Assembly: GCF_030954495.1 (NCBI RefSeq)
Contig: NZ_JAVHUW010000027.1
Location: 1-64,000, forward strand
Direction: 5' to 3'
Source: Candidatus Desulfosporosinus nitrosoreducens
GTDB lineage: Bacteria; Bacillota; Desulfitobacteriia; Desulfitobacteriales; Desulfitobacteriaceae
DNA length: 64,000 bases
Shown here: piece after piece, positions 8,642 through 16,584 of the stretch
Position numbering within the stretch: the stretch's first letter is position 1
Layout: every line of letters starts with the position of its first letter
The notes under the pieces: generated by a model
Databases searched by the model: none
Told to the model about the DNA's origin: nothing
Seen by the model: the letters and a program-made list of their open reading frames with translations, nothing else
Translations under genes and position numbers: made by a program

Positions 8642-9118
8642 TTATTTACTGCTTTTTAAATCGCTGTTCAAATATATATCCACTGCGTGCCCGGTATCTC
8701 TGTGACAGTCGAGGCAAGATTGAGACTTTCTGATAGTTTGATAATGATTCACCTTTGCTGTGTTTTTTAATCTAAGGGCTTGGGGAAATGCCGGGTTATC
8801 GCCCAGATGACATTCCAGACAATTTTGGTCAGATATAATTGCTCGAGTTGGTACGGTATAATCACCGCTAACATGTTGAAATACATAATTCAAGCCTCTG
8901 GCCTTGGCATGAAATTTTCCTAACTCTCCCCTGGGCTGGTGGCATTCAAGGCAATTGACGCTTTTATGGACCGACCCTTGCCAAGATGCCGCATATTGTT
9001 TGATCTCATGACATGATACACAAAATAGAGGATATGATGTAGCGTAATATCCGACTTGAAATAAGGCGTACAAACCTACCAGCGTTATTCCAACTCCTAA
9101 AATGATTTTTTTCCACAT
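8642..9118 (-). CDS. NapC/NirT/NrfH-like tetrahaem cytochrome c
   Basis: About 158 residues. An N-terminal signal anchor (MWKKIILGVGITLVGLYALF) is followed by four CxxCH haem-binding motifs: CVSCH, CLECH, CLECH and CLDCH. This is the layout of small NrfH/NapC-type membrane quinol dehydrogenases that pass electrons from menaquinol to an outer reductase. ATG 9118 is the start because GAGGTG lies seven bases upstream and the signal anchor begins there. No nrfA or other reductase gene is in the window, so its partner must be elsewhere. It is a single gene with its own terminator. Confidence 0.85.
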   Translation of the reverse strand: MWKKIILGVGITLVGLYALFQVGYYATSYPLFCVSCHEIKQYAASWQGSVHKSVNCLECHQPRGELGKFHAKARGLNYVFQHVSGDYTVPTRAIISDQNCLECHLGDNPAFPQALRLKNTAKVNHYQTIRKSQSCLDCHRDTGHAVDIYLNSDLKSSK

Positions 9119-9390
9119 TGATGTCACCTCAATTAATACTTCAAAGGATAGTGTATGTAAATTTGCGATTGCTATTATCCCGGCTACTAACATAACCAAC
9201 AAGTATTCCGAGGCTTAATCTCTGAAGTATTTCCTTTGGTTTAAATTAAACTCTCATACTAATTTGCGCCTAAAAGATTAGATATTTCACAATTCTTGAC
9301 TGCCATACAGCTTTGTTACAGTGTCTTACCTAAATGAGAAATGTAATATATTAAACACAAATTAGTATCACAAGCGTTGCCCAAAAAATA

Positions 9391-9421
9391 AGAGATAGCC
9401 AAGTTTCTGATGGCTATCTCT
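9391..9421 (-). terminator. Intrinsic terminator after the ferredoxin gene
   Basis: AGAGATAGCC (9391-9400) pairs perfectly with 9412-9421. On the minus strand it is followed by TTATTTTTTG. The rest of the gap up to the cytochrome start (9119-9390) holds no recognisable gene. Confidence 0.85.
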
Positions 9422-9466
9422 GTTTCACATTTAAAATTTGTTTTAAGTATTTCCCCGTCTCATTGA

Positions 9467-9658
9467 CTATTCTTCAATAGTAATGCAGTGTGCCGGGCAA
9501 CCTTCAGCCGCTTCTTTAGCAGCTTCCTCACACTCACTTGGAACCGGGTTAGTGTAAGCTTCCGCCAATCCATCGGCCCCCATTCTAAATACTTCGGGGC
9601 AGAACGCCGGGCAGGATTCGCATCCGATGCACTCATTTTGATCTACTTCAGCAATCAT
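9467..9658 (-). CDS. Small single-cluster [4Fe-4S] ferredoxin
   Basis: 63 residues. Cysteines 10, 13 and 16 (CIGCESC) together with Cys54 in the GCP motif are the expected cluster ligands; Cys20 and Cys43 are extra and may form a disulphide as in monocluster ferredoxins. The acidic middle (ECEEAAKEAAEG) is typical. It is a low-potential electron carrier in the cytoplasm. The ATG is preceded by GGGAGG. It stands alone between a cytochrome and an HD-domain gene and has its own terminator. Confidence 0.92.
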   Translation of the reverse strand: MIAEVDQNECIGCESCPAFCPEVFRMGADGLAEAYTNPVPSECEEAAKEAAEGCPAHCITIEE

Positions 9659-9824
9659 AACTATAACCTCCCTAATTTTTAAAGGTTTTTCACAAATAGT
9701 TTACCACGAGATGCCCGTCTTGGGTAGTTTATCTATCCATAATAGCAAAACAGTTTTTCCCAGCTGCCCTAGTCCTCTGTCTGCCCTGATTTATGGCAAT
9801 GCCAATGGTTTAACTCCGGCAAAA

Positions 9825-10325
9825 CTAACTTTGAAACATGCACTCCAACAGAGAAATCCCGCTTTTCGTCTTAAAATATTTCTCTTTAAGAAGCTTTATG
9901 GCCTGTGCACTTAAATTGTCTTCAAAAATATTAACCAACAAATCTGCCTCCACCAAGATCTGAAAATCTCTGTTGTCTATTTTACTGTAAGTATGATGGT
10001 TTCCGATCAGATAACAAACCCTGTCAATAAATTCCCTTTCCAGTTGGAAATCAGATAAGAGTTTCCGCGCTATCGGCGGGCCTTCGATCTCCTGATAAGT
10101 TCCCGAGGATGAATTATGTTTTCGCTCGCTTTCCTTAATCCCGATATCATGCAGTACCGCCGCCACTTCCAGAACCTGAAGCTCTTCCCCACCAATTGTC
10201 TCAAGTTCTCCTAGAGTCTTAGCAAAACCATAGACTTTCAAAGCATGATTAATCCTTCTTACATCGTTGCCAAAATACTGGATCATTTTGAAGACTACAT
10301 CTTTAGCCAGAGTATTTGTATTCAC
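9825..10325 (-). CDS. HD-domain phosphohydrolase-like protein
   Basis: 166 residues with an HD-type metal-binding site: the first His in INHALKVYGFAK, HDIGI at about residue 67, HH in IGNHHTYSK, and a conserved Asp in ILVEADLLVN. HD proteins hydrolyse phosphate esters or nucleotides; the substrate is unknown. It starts with GTG 10325 behind GGAGATGG. It follows the MocR-type regulator on the same strand with 32 bases between, so the two may be co-transcribed. Confidence 0.82.
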   Translation of the reverse strand: MNTNTLAKDVVFKMIQYFGNDVRRINHALKVYGFAKTLGELETIGGEELQVLEVAAVLHDIGIKESERKHNSSSGTYQEIEGPPIARKLLSDFQLEREFIDRVCYLIGNHHTYSKIDNRDFQILVEADLLVNIFEDNLSAQAIKLLKEKYFKTKSGISLLECMFQS

Positions 10326-10357
10326 AACACCATCTCCTTTTCTTCTACAAATTAGAG

Positions 10358-11869
10358 CTAAATAATCGGCCAGAGCAAACTGGGCTGCGCCTCCTTTTCT
10401 TTATTCCTTTTGGTTATTTGAGCCAAGGTTTTCGCCAGGCGCTGCACACTTTCAAGCAAAATTGTTTCATTGTGGGCTGCAAAACAGAGGCGAAACTCCT
10501 GATCGCGGGAGGACACACTATAGAAGGCCTCTCCAGGTACAAAGGAAATGCGCTGCTTTGCAGCTTCTTGTAAAAGTCGCTGGGAAGAGACGGCCTGTTT
10601 CAATTGGCACCAAAAATAAAACCCTCCTTCAGGGATGACAAATTCAAGATCGTTGGCACAAAAACGCCGGAGAGCTTTAGCCATTGTATCCCGGCGTTTT
10701 TTATATTCCCTGTGCACTGTGCTCAGATGCTGAGCAAGCTTTCCTTCGTGCAAAAACATCGCCAAAAGCCATTGAGCTATGTTGTTGGAATGCAGATCAA
10801 TCAATTGTTTTTCTAAAGCAAGCCGGTTGATTAGAACAGGCGGGCCGGCAAGATAACCTGTACGTAAACCGGGAAAGAGAATTTTCGAGAAAGTTCCCAG
10901 ATAAATAACTCCTCCGTAAGAATCCAAAGCTTTTAAAGCCTGAGGAGGCCGTTCACCATAATATAAATCGCTGTAAGGATCATCTTCCACTATAACGAGC
11001 CGATGACGTTGGGCAAGGTTTAGCAAATCCCGGCGCTCGTTTTCCGGCATCACCCTACCCGTCGGATTTTGATAAGTAGGTATAACATAAAACAGTTTTG
11101 GCCGGTAGCGAATTAAAAAGTCCTCCAACAGTTCTAAAGACAACTTTTCCGAACACGGCAAGCTTAACACCCTTGCCCCTGCGGCCTGGAAAACCTGAAT
11201 GGCGCCGATAAACGTCGGTGCTTCCACCACGACATAGTCGCCTGGCTCCACCAAGACTTTGCTAAGCAAATATAATCCTTGTTGAGACCCGGAAAGAGCA
11301 AGTATGTTTTCCGTCGAAGCTAATATACCTTTCTCATTCAACATAGCGGCAATTGCCAGTCGAAATGGCTGGTAACCTTCTATGGGAATATGGCCAAAAT
11401 CGGCGGGAGAAGTCCTGCCAATTCTGGAGTTAAACAGCTCTCTAAAGGTATCCAGCGGATAAAGATCCGGATCAGGCATGCCGGCAGCCAGGGATATTGT
11501 TCCCGGCGCAGGGCTGGAAACTATCTCCCTCAGGATTGAAGCCAAGGGATTTTGAGGATAAGCCGTAAACAATTGAGGCCAGGGAACTTCTGACAGAGGC
11601 TCAGCATCCCTTGCCTGCGCCACATAAGTGCCGCTGCCCACTTTTGTCCATACCAATCCTTGTTGTTCTAACTTTCGATAAGCATTGATGGCAGTTGTAC
11701 GACTTACCGCAAAGAGGTCGGCTAACTCCCGCTCCGGAGGGAGTTTCAGACCGGGAGGCAGAATCTGCTTTTGAATTTTATCCGCAACAACTAAAGCAAT
11801 TTGCAGATAAAGCGGCCGCTTATCAGAAGCATTTAGTTCTGCTCTATTTAGATATTTGGTTATATCCAC
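10358..11869 (-). CDS. MocR-type regulator (GntR HTH plus class I aminotransferase domain)
   Basis: 503 residues. Residues 15-80 form a GntR-type winged HTH (ELADLFAVSRTTAINAYRKLEQQG). Residues 115-490 form a PLP-dependent aminotransferase fold with EDDPYSDLYY and the Schiff-base Lys in TFSKILFPGLRTGYL. MocR proteins sense PLP or an amino compound and control a divergent gene. Here the divergent operon is azlCD, a branched-chain amino-acid exporter, so the regulator probably controls azlCD and itself. Matching palindromic and direct repeats lie in the shared control region. Confidence 0.9.
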   Translation of the reverse strand: MDITKYLNRAELNASDKRPLYLQIALVVADKIQKQILPPGLKLPPERELADLFAVSRTTAINAYRKLEQQGLVWTKVGSGTYVAQARDAEPLSEVPWPQLFTAYPQNPLASILREIVSSPAPGTISLAAGMPDPDLYPLDTFRELFNSRIGRTSPADFGHIPIEGYQPFRLAIAAMLNEKGILASTENILALSGSQQGLYLLSKVLVEPGDYVVVEAPTFIGAIQVFQAAGARVLSLPCSEKLSLELLEDFLIRYRPKLFYVIPTYQNPTGRVMPENERRDLLNLAQRHRLVIVEDDPYSDLYYGERPPQALKALDSYGGVIYLGTFSKILFPGLRTGYLAGPPVLINRLALEKQLIDLHSNNIAQWLLAMFLHEGKLAQHLSTVHREYKKRRDTMAKALRRFCANDLEFVIPEGGFYFWCQLKQAVSSQRLLQEAAKQRISFVPGEAFYSVSSRDQEFRLCFAAHNETILLESVQRLAKTLAQITKRNKEKEAQPSLLWPII

Positions 11870-11889
11870 TTTCCACTTCTCCTTGTTTT

Positions 11890-11925
11890 ATATCCAATTT
11901 TTATTATATATAGCTAATTGGATAT
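11890..11925. promoter_or_regulatory. Probable MocR operator (inverted repeat)
   Basis: ATATCCAATT (11890-11899) is repeated exactly in inverted orientation (AATTGGATAT, 11916-11925). A third copy of TATATCCA lies at about 11865, at the start of the mocR gene, giving the mix of direct and inverted half-sites typical of MocR operators. The site lies between mocR and azlC and probably covers both promoters. Confidence 0.55.
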
Positions 11926-11983
11926 TTACAATGTTCCTATTACTTATTAAGATTTAGGAAACTATAAGATGGGTGGAATAATT

Positions 11984-12709
11984 ATGCAGTTGTCAAATCT
12001 CCTCACTGACAGAAGCAGGCGGGCAGAAGAAGCGTGGACAGCACTCTGCGACTGTATCCCAGTGGTGCTTGGGGTAGTGCCTTTCGGCATTACCTGCGGG
12101 ATAATGGGCTTCGCGGCAAAAATGTCAGGAGCGGAAACCATTGCCATGTCGGTCTTTGTGTTTGCCGGCGCCTCACAGTTCATTGGCATTACCATGCTGG
12201 GAGCAGGCGTAACAGCTTGGGGAATTATCATAGTAACTACCTTAATGGTCAACTTGCGCCACTTAATTATGGGATCATCTTTAGCACCTTATATGATTAA
12301 ACTGCCGCTTCCCTTCCAAGCGCTCCTGGCTTTCTTTTTGACCGATGAAGCTTATGCTCTGACCATCAGTCGGATTCACAAGAATGGCTACAGTGTGCTC
12401 TATCAATTAACTGTGAGTACGGTGCTTTATCTTGCTTGGGTTTCAGCTACTGCGGCCGGGGTCGTTTTGAGCAGCTATATTTCCGATCCTTTAACCTGGG
12501 GGCTCGATTTTGCCATGCCGGCAACGTTTTTGGTATTGTTAATCCCCCTCTTGAAAGACCGCACAAGTCTGATTGTCTTCGGCATTTCAGCGGCGGTCTC
12601 AGTATTTGCCGCCCAGTACTTGCCAGGGAAATGGTATATTATCATCGCCTGCCTTACAGCAAGTTTAGTCGGGGGCCTTTCCAAGGGGGATAGCAAACAT
12701 GCGCAATGA
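11984..12709 (+). CDS. azlC: AzlC-family branched-chain amino-acid exporter, large subunit
   Basis: About 241 residues, an AzlC/YgaZ family integral membrane protein with several hydrophobic helices. The family block is CIPVVLGVVPFGITCGIMGF, followed by FAGASQFIGITML and LMVNLRHLIMG. With AzlD it forms a two-component exporter of branched-chain amino acids or analogues. ATG 11984 is chosen because GGGTGG lies seven bases upstream. The stop overlaps the start of azlD by 11 bases, indicating translational coupling. It is divergent from the MocR regulator. Confidence 0.93.
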   Translation: MQLSNLLTDRSRRAEEAWTALCDCIPVVLGVVPFGITCGIMGFAAKMSGAETIAMSVFVFAGASQFIGITMLGAGVTAWGIIIVTTLMVNLRHLIMGSSLAPYMIKLPLPFQALLAFFLTDEAYALTISRIHKNGYSVLYQLTVSTVLYLAWVSATAAGVVLSSYISDPLTWGLDFAMPATFLVLLIPLLKDRTSLIVFGISAAVSVFAAQYLPGKWYIIIACLTASLVGGLSKGDSKHAQ

Positions 12710-13016
12710 AATTCTTAACATCATTATAGGCATGTCCCTGGTTACTTACTTCACTAGATTCGGTGCTCTGGCTTTGTTCCGCTTTACAGGAATGCCCACG
12801 TGGTTAGGCAGGTGGTTAAAATATGTCCCGATTGCTATCTTAACAGCCTTAATTGTACCGTCATTGCTTTTGCCCAAAGGATCTTTGGACATCAGTCTGA
12901 ACAATCACTATCTAATCGCGGGTATAGCCGCTGCTTTCGCAGCTTATAAAAGCCGCAATATTATTGCCACCTTAGGACTTGGAATGTCGGTACTGTTTAT
13001 TCTGAAGTTGTTATAA
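12699..13016 (+). CDS. azlD: AzlD-family branched-chain amino-acid exporter, small subunit
   Basis: 105 residues with about four membrane helices. The family block VTYFTRFGALALFRFTG is near the N-terminus, followed by LKYVPIAILTALIVPSLL. It is the partner of AzlC. The start overlaps the 3' end of azlC in a different frame. Confidence 0.92.
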   Translation: MRNEILNIIIGMSLVTYFTRFGALALFRFTGMPTWLGRWLKYVPIAILTALIVPSLLLPKGSLDISLNNHYLIAGIAAAFAAYKSRNIIATLGLGMSVLFILKLL

Positions 13017-13046
13017 AAATTCCCTTGGGCCAATCCGGACAATAAA

Positions 13047-13073
13047 AGCAAGCGGCCTCACTGGTCGCTTGTG
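13047..13073 (+). terminator. Weak hairpin between azlD and a GNAT gene
   Basis: CAAGCGGCC (13049-13057) pairs with GGTCGCTTG (13063-13071), with one G-U pair. There is no T run after it on the plus strand. It lies between two convergent genes and may serve either. Confidence 0.35.
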
Positions 13074-13096
13074 TGGTGAAAGCCTAATACGACATG

Positions 13097-13660
13097 TCAC
13101 CCGGCATCAAAAGCCGATCCAGTCAATTGAAGCTTACCCAACAATATCTTGTCATAATATGAACCATCGATAAAATAATAGTCTTTCAATCGCCCTTCGC
13201 GCTTAAAACCGTTCTTTTCCAGTATTCGGAGGGAACCAACATTAGCTTCCACCACTTGGGCATGAAGTTTGTGGAGGTTAAGGGAACCAAAAGCGAATTC
13301 AGCCATTAGCGAAAGGGCTTCCGTGCCATAGCCCCGGCCCCAATGACTGCTATGAAAGACATAACCAATTTCGGCATGGTTTGCTTCATGATCAAAATTG
13401 AAAATCATGACTGTCCCGATGACTTCTTGGCTTAATTTGAGTACAACGGATGCATATAAATGGCTACCCGCCGCTTCACGTTGTAACATCTCTTCAATGT
13501 GCGTATGAGTTTCGTCTAAAGTTTTCATTAAGCGCCAGCCAATAAAACGTGAAACATTTTCATCCGATGCGTAGTTATGTATCGCCTGGATATCCTTTAA
13601 TTCCAGGGCTTTAAAACGAATGTTCCCGCCTTCCAGCTTGTGAAATAAGTTTATATTCAT
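13097..13660 (-). CDS. GNAT N-acetyltransferase, RimJ/RimL-like
   Basis: 187 residues of the GNAT fold, acetyl-CoA-dependent. Typical features are a beta-strand starting IRFKALELKDIQAI, the acetyl-CoA loop HWGRGYGTEALSLM in the middle, and the C-terminal block LHAQVVEANVGSLRILEKNGFKREGRLKDYYFI. It resembles the RimJ/RimL branch, which acetylates protein N-termini, spermidine or small molecules. The substrate is not predictable. ATG 13660 follows GGAGG at six bases. It is a single gene convergent with azlCD. Confidence 0.85.
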   Translation of the reverse strand: MNINLFHKLEGGNIRFKALELKDIQAIHNYASDENVSRFIGWRLMKTLDETHTHIEEMLQREAAGSHLYASVVLKLSQEVIGTVMIFNFDHEANHAEIGYVFHSSHWGRGYGTEALSLMAEFAFGSLNLHKLHAQVVEANVGSLRILEKNGFKREGRLKDYYFIDGSYYDKILLGKLQLTGSAFDAG

Positions 13661-13825
13661 CGTAATCCTCCATTTGCTAATGTTCTTAATAAATATACTT
13701 TGGAATTTGAACTTCTTTGCTTTTTATCACTACTTCGCCAGTAAAGAACATTTTCCTGAAAAATAATTACCAACTCAATTTTAAAGCCTATAATGTTCAT
13801 TATAGCAAACTTTCCGGCTAGGTAT

Positions 13826-13876
13826 AAAAAAGAAGAAGTCCTATAACCATGCGGGTTTCCGCAGTAAGGGCTTCTC
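13826..13876 (-). terminator. Intrinsic terminator after the CWB2 surface-protein gene
   Basis: On the minus strand, GGAGAAGCCCT pairs with AGGACTTCTTC around an inner GCGGAAACCCGC hairpin and is followed by TTTTTT. It lies 90 bases after the stop of the surface-protein gene. The rest of the 300-base gap holds no recognisable gene. Confidence 0.65.
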
Positions 13877-13964
13877 CTTTTTGCTCGACTGTTCCTCTAT
13901 AATGCTACTTACTGAGTAATACTATTCCTAGCAGTCATCGGGCAGGTATTATTCATCTATAGCC

Positions 13965-16358
13965 TTAACTGGCTGAAACAGTTGGAATTATGAGACTCTG
14001 GGTTCCTAATGTATAACCGGCATAATTAGTCGTTAAGGTGTAAGTTTGGCCGGCATTCAGAACTGCGCTGATTGTATAAGTCGCTCCTCCGTCGGTTGTT
14101 GTCACGCTTGTAATAACGATACGATTTCCCAAACTATCCAAAAGGGTAAAATTGTTTGTAGTCAGACCATTAAGTGGTGAGCTCAATCCCACTGTAAGCC
14201 CTGTCGTTGAAAGACCGCTGACAGTCAATGTTTCGTTGTTCGCACTGTAGGGCACTGTAAAGCTTTGCGCTGTTCCCAGAGTATTGCCCGCATAATTGGC
14301 TGTTAAAGTATAAATCTGGCCGGCTGTCAAGGCTGCACTGATTGTATAGGTCGCTCCTCCGTTGACGGTTGTCACGCCTGCAATAGGTACGTTATACCCC
14401 GAGCTATTGAGGAGAGTAAAGTTGTTTATGGTCAAACCATTGAGCACCGGATTTAATCCCACCGTGAGCCCCGTCGTTAATGGATTGCTGACAGTCAATG
14501 TTGTGCTGTTTGTGCTGTAGGGCACTGTGAAGCTTTGCGCTGTTCCCAGAGTATTACCCGCATAATTGGCTGTTAACGTGTAAGTCTGACCGGCAATCAA
14601 AGCTGCACTGACTGTATAGGTCGCTCCTCCGTTGGCGGTTGTCACGCCGATAATAGGTACGGTATACCCCGAGCTATTGAGGAGAGTGAAGTTATTTGCG
14701 CTTAAACCATTGAGCACCGGATTTAATCCCACCGTGAGCCCTGTCGTTAATGGATTGCTGACAGTCAATGTTGTGCTGTTTGTGCTGTAGGGCACTGTAA
14801 AGCTTTGCGCTGTTCCCAGAGTATTGCCCGCATAATTGGCTGTTAAAGTGTAAGTCTGACCGGCAGTCAAAGCTGCACTGATTGTGTAGGTCGCTCCTCC
14901 GTTGACGGTTGTCGCGCCTATAATAGGTACGGTATACCCCGAGCTATTGAGGAGGGTGAAGTTGTTTGCGCTTAAACCACTGAGCACCGGATTTAATCCC
15001 ACCGTGAGCCCCGTCGTTAATGGATTGCTGACAGTCAATGTTGTGCTGTTTGTGCTGTAGGGCACTGTAAAGCTTTGCGCTGTTCCCAGAGCATTGCCCG
15101 CATAATTAGCTGTTAACGTGTAAGTCTGACCGGCAGTCAAAGCTGCACTGACTGTATAGGTTGCTCCTCCATTGACGGTTGTCACGCCTGCAATAGGTAC
15201 GGTATACCCCGAGCTATTAAGGAGAGTGAAGTTGTTTATGGTCAAACCATTGAGTGCCGGATTTAATCCCACTGTAAATCCTGCTGTCGATGGGCTGCTT
15301 ATTGCAATGGGAGCAGTTCCTGGAGATGTCGTAGAGTCTCCGAAGATCTCGTTGACTTGATTGATTACCCAATCAGGAACACCAACTGTTCCGCCAAGAA
15401 CATTCACTTGTGGATTACTGCCTGTATTTCGAATAGTTATTAGATAATCTTGAATCGATGGGGGCAACTGCCTGGATTTTGGATCTATTAACAGAATTGG
15501 CGCATTGTTTTGCGCTGCCAATGTACTTCCGGAAAGTGCATCGGAATAATCAAGGCCGTTGGCAAGATAAATCTGTGTTGGGTTAGGGTAAAATTTCGTT
15601 AAGATTTGAGATAAGGTTTCAAACCGGTCCTGGCCGCCAAACCGCTGTATTTGGGCGTTAGGAGCTATACTCTGGAGTGCTGTTTGAAGGGAATCGTTGA
15701 TCACGACTTTGCCCCCAACAATATAAATATTGGTAGGTTGATCTGTCGTAATGAAGTTTTTAACGGCATCGGGCAATTGGTTAGGGCCGCTCAAAAGAAT
15801 TGGCCACCCTTTACTGGCAGCAAGTGAGGCAACGCCCAGCGCATCCGGAAATTCATTGCCGCTGGCAATAATAACGGGCGTTCCGGGGCTTATATTAAGG
15901 TTGCTGACAATCAGAGAGTTCGTGGCATAACGATCCAGGCCCCCCATACGCGACACGTGATAGCCCGCTTTATGTAGCCATTGTTCCACCTTTTGATTGA
16001 TTATCCCTACTCCGCCGATAATTGTGACATTTCCTCCAGCTTTTAAATGGCTTTTAATAAAGTTCAAACTGACCTGTGAATCATTCACGTCAGTGCCTAC
16101 AAGGATGATCGATGCTTTAAGTTTTGTTGCCAGAGTGCTCGCAGACAAAGCGTCAGGATAACTATAGGCTGAGGCAATTACTACATTTTGCATTTGTTGT
16201 CCCTGAAATTCCTGCTGGGCTATAGCCGTAGAGGTTTGGAACCGGTCATTACCTGCAAATCTGTTGTAATAGGGCCGAGCTTGAACAGTTCCAACCAATG
16301 TGAAGATGAGCAAAGTACTCGTTATAGCCGCCGTAGTCAATTTAGTTTTCTTTCTCAA
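13965..16358 (-). CDS. Cell-wall-binding repeat 2 (CWB2) surface protein with 90-residue tandem repeats
   Basis: 797 residues. A signal peptide (residues 1-27, ending VGTVQA) is followed by three CWB2 repeats (about 32-340; FAGNDRFQTSTAIA, MGGLDRYATNSLIV, FGGQDRFETLSQIL), the modules that anchor proteins to secondary cell-wall polymers in Firmicutes. Residues 345-797 are five tandem copies of a 90-residue beta-rich repeat (NNFTLLNSSGY, ATYTVSAALTAGQTYTLTANYAG). Start TTG 16358 lies seven bases after AGGAGGG. The gene follows sigI-rsgI and has the same kind of promoter as sigI (16409-16438), so it is probably a SigI target. No enzymatic domain is seen; a structural or adhesive role is likely. 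Confidence 0.9.
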   Translation of the reverse strand: MRKKTKLTTAAITSTLLIFTLVGTVQARPYYNRFAGNDRFQTSTAIAQQEFQGQQMQNVVIASAYSYPDALSASTLATKLKASIILVGTDVNDSQVSLNFIKSHLKAGGNVTIIGGVGIINQKVEQWLHKAGYHVSRMGGLDRYATNSLIVSNLNISPGTPVIIASGNEFPDALGVASLAASKGWPILLSGPNQLPDAVKNFITTDQPTNIYIVGGKVVINDSLQTALQSIAPNAQIQRFGGQDRFETLSQILTKFYPNPTQIYLANGLDYSDALSGSTLAAQNNAPILLIDPKSRQLPPSIQDYLITIRNTGSNPQVNVLGGTVGVPDWVINQVNEIFGDSTTSPGTAPIAISSPSTAGFTVGLNPALNGLTINNFTLLNSSGYTVPIAGVTTVNGGATYTVSAALTAGQTYTLTANYAGNALGTAQSFTVPYSTNSTTLTVSNPLTTGLTVGLNPVLSGLSANNFTLLNSSGYTVPIIGATTVNGGATYTISAALTAGQTYTLTANYAGNTLGTAQSFTVPYSTNSTTLTVSNPLTTGLTVGLNPVLNGLSANNFTLLNSSGYTVPIIGVTTANGGATYTVSAALIAGQTYTLTANYAGNTLGTAQSFTVPYSTNSTTLTVSNPLTTGLTVGLNPVLNGLTINNFTLLNSSGYNVPIAGVTTVNGGATYTISAALTAGQIYTLTANYAGNTLGTAQSFTVPYSANNETLTVSGLSTTGLTVGLSSPLNGLTTNNFTLLDSLGNRIVITSVTTTDGGATYTISAVLNAGQTYTLTTNYAGYTLGTQSLIIPTVSAS
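13981..15330 (-). repeat. Five 270-bp tandem repeats in the CWB2 gene
   Basis: The string ACAGTCAATG recurs at 14221, 14491, 14761 and 15031, exactly 270 bases apart; the middle copies are nearly identical at the DNA level and the outer ones more diverged. Period 270 keeps the reading frame (90 codons). Such arrays can gain or lose units by recombination, which would change the length of the displayed protein. Confidence 0.9.
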
Positions 16359-16408
16359 ACTTTTTCCCTCCTAAAAATTCATCGACAGCACTTTCTGTCT
16401 CAAAAAAA

Positions 16409-16438
16409 TATACGGTTGATTTTCTGATTTTCAGGGGG
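16409..16438 (-). promoter_or_regulatory. SigI-type promoter of the CWB2 surface-protein gene
   Basis: On the minus strand CCCCCTGAAA (beginning at 16438) is followed by AGAAA and then CGTATA at 16414-16409, with 19 bases between CCCCC and CGTATA. The same elements at the same spacing occur upstream of sigI (18465-18436). A C-rich -35 element is characteristic of SigI promoters; assigning this one to SigI is inference from the match. Confidence 0.65.
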
Positions 16439-16517
16439 GGTAAAAAGTTTCTATTAATTTTTTGCCTCAATCTTCTTAATAAAAGCCCAATACTTTATAC
16501 GCTTTGAAGAAACTGAA

Positions 16518-16541
16518 AATAACCCCATTTGAGGGGTTATT
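16518..16541 (-). terminator. Intrinsic terminator after rsgI
   Basis: AATAACCCC (16518-16526) pairs with GGGGTTATT (16533-16541). On the minus strand it is followed by TTTCAGTTTCTTC. It lies 44 bases beyond the rsgI stop and separates rsgI from the surface-protein gene. Confidence 0.75.
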
Positions 16542-16584
16542 CCAGAAATTGTTTACGATAAGGAGCCTATTAAGCTTACGATGC

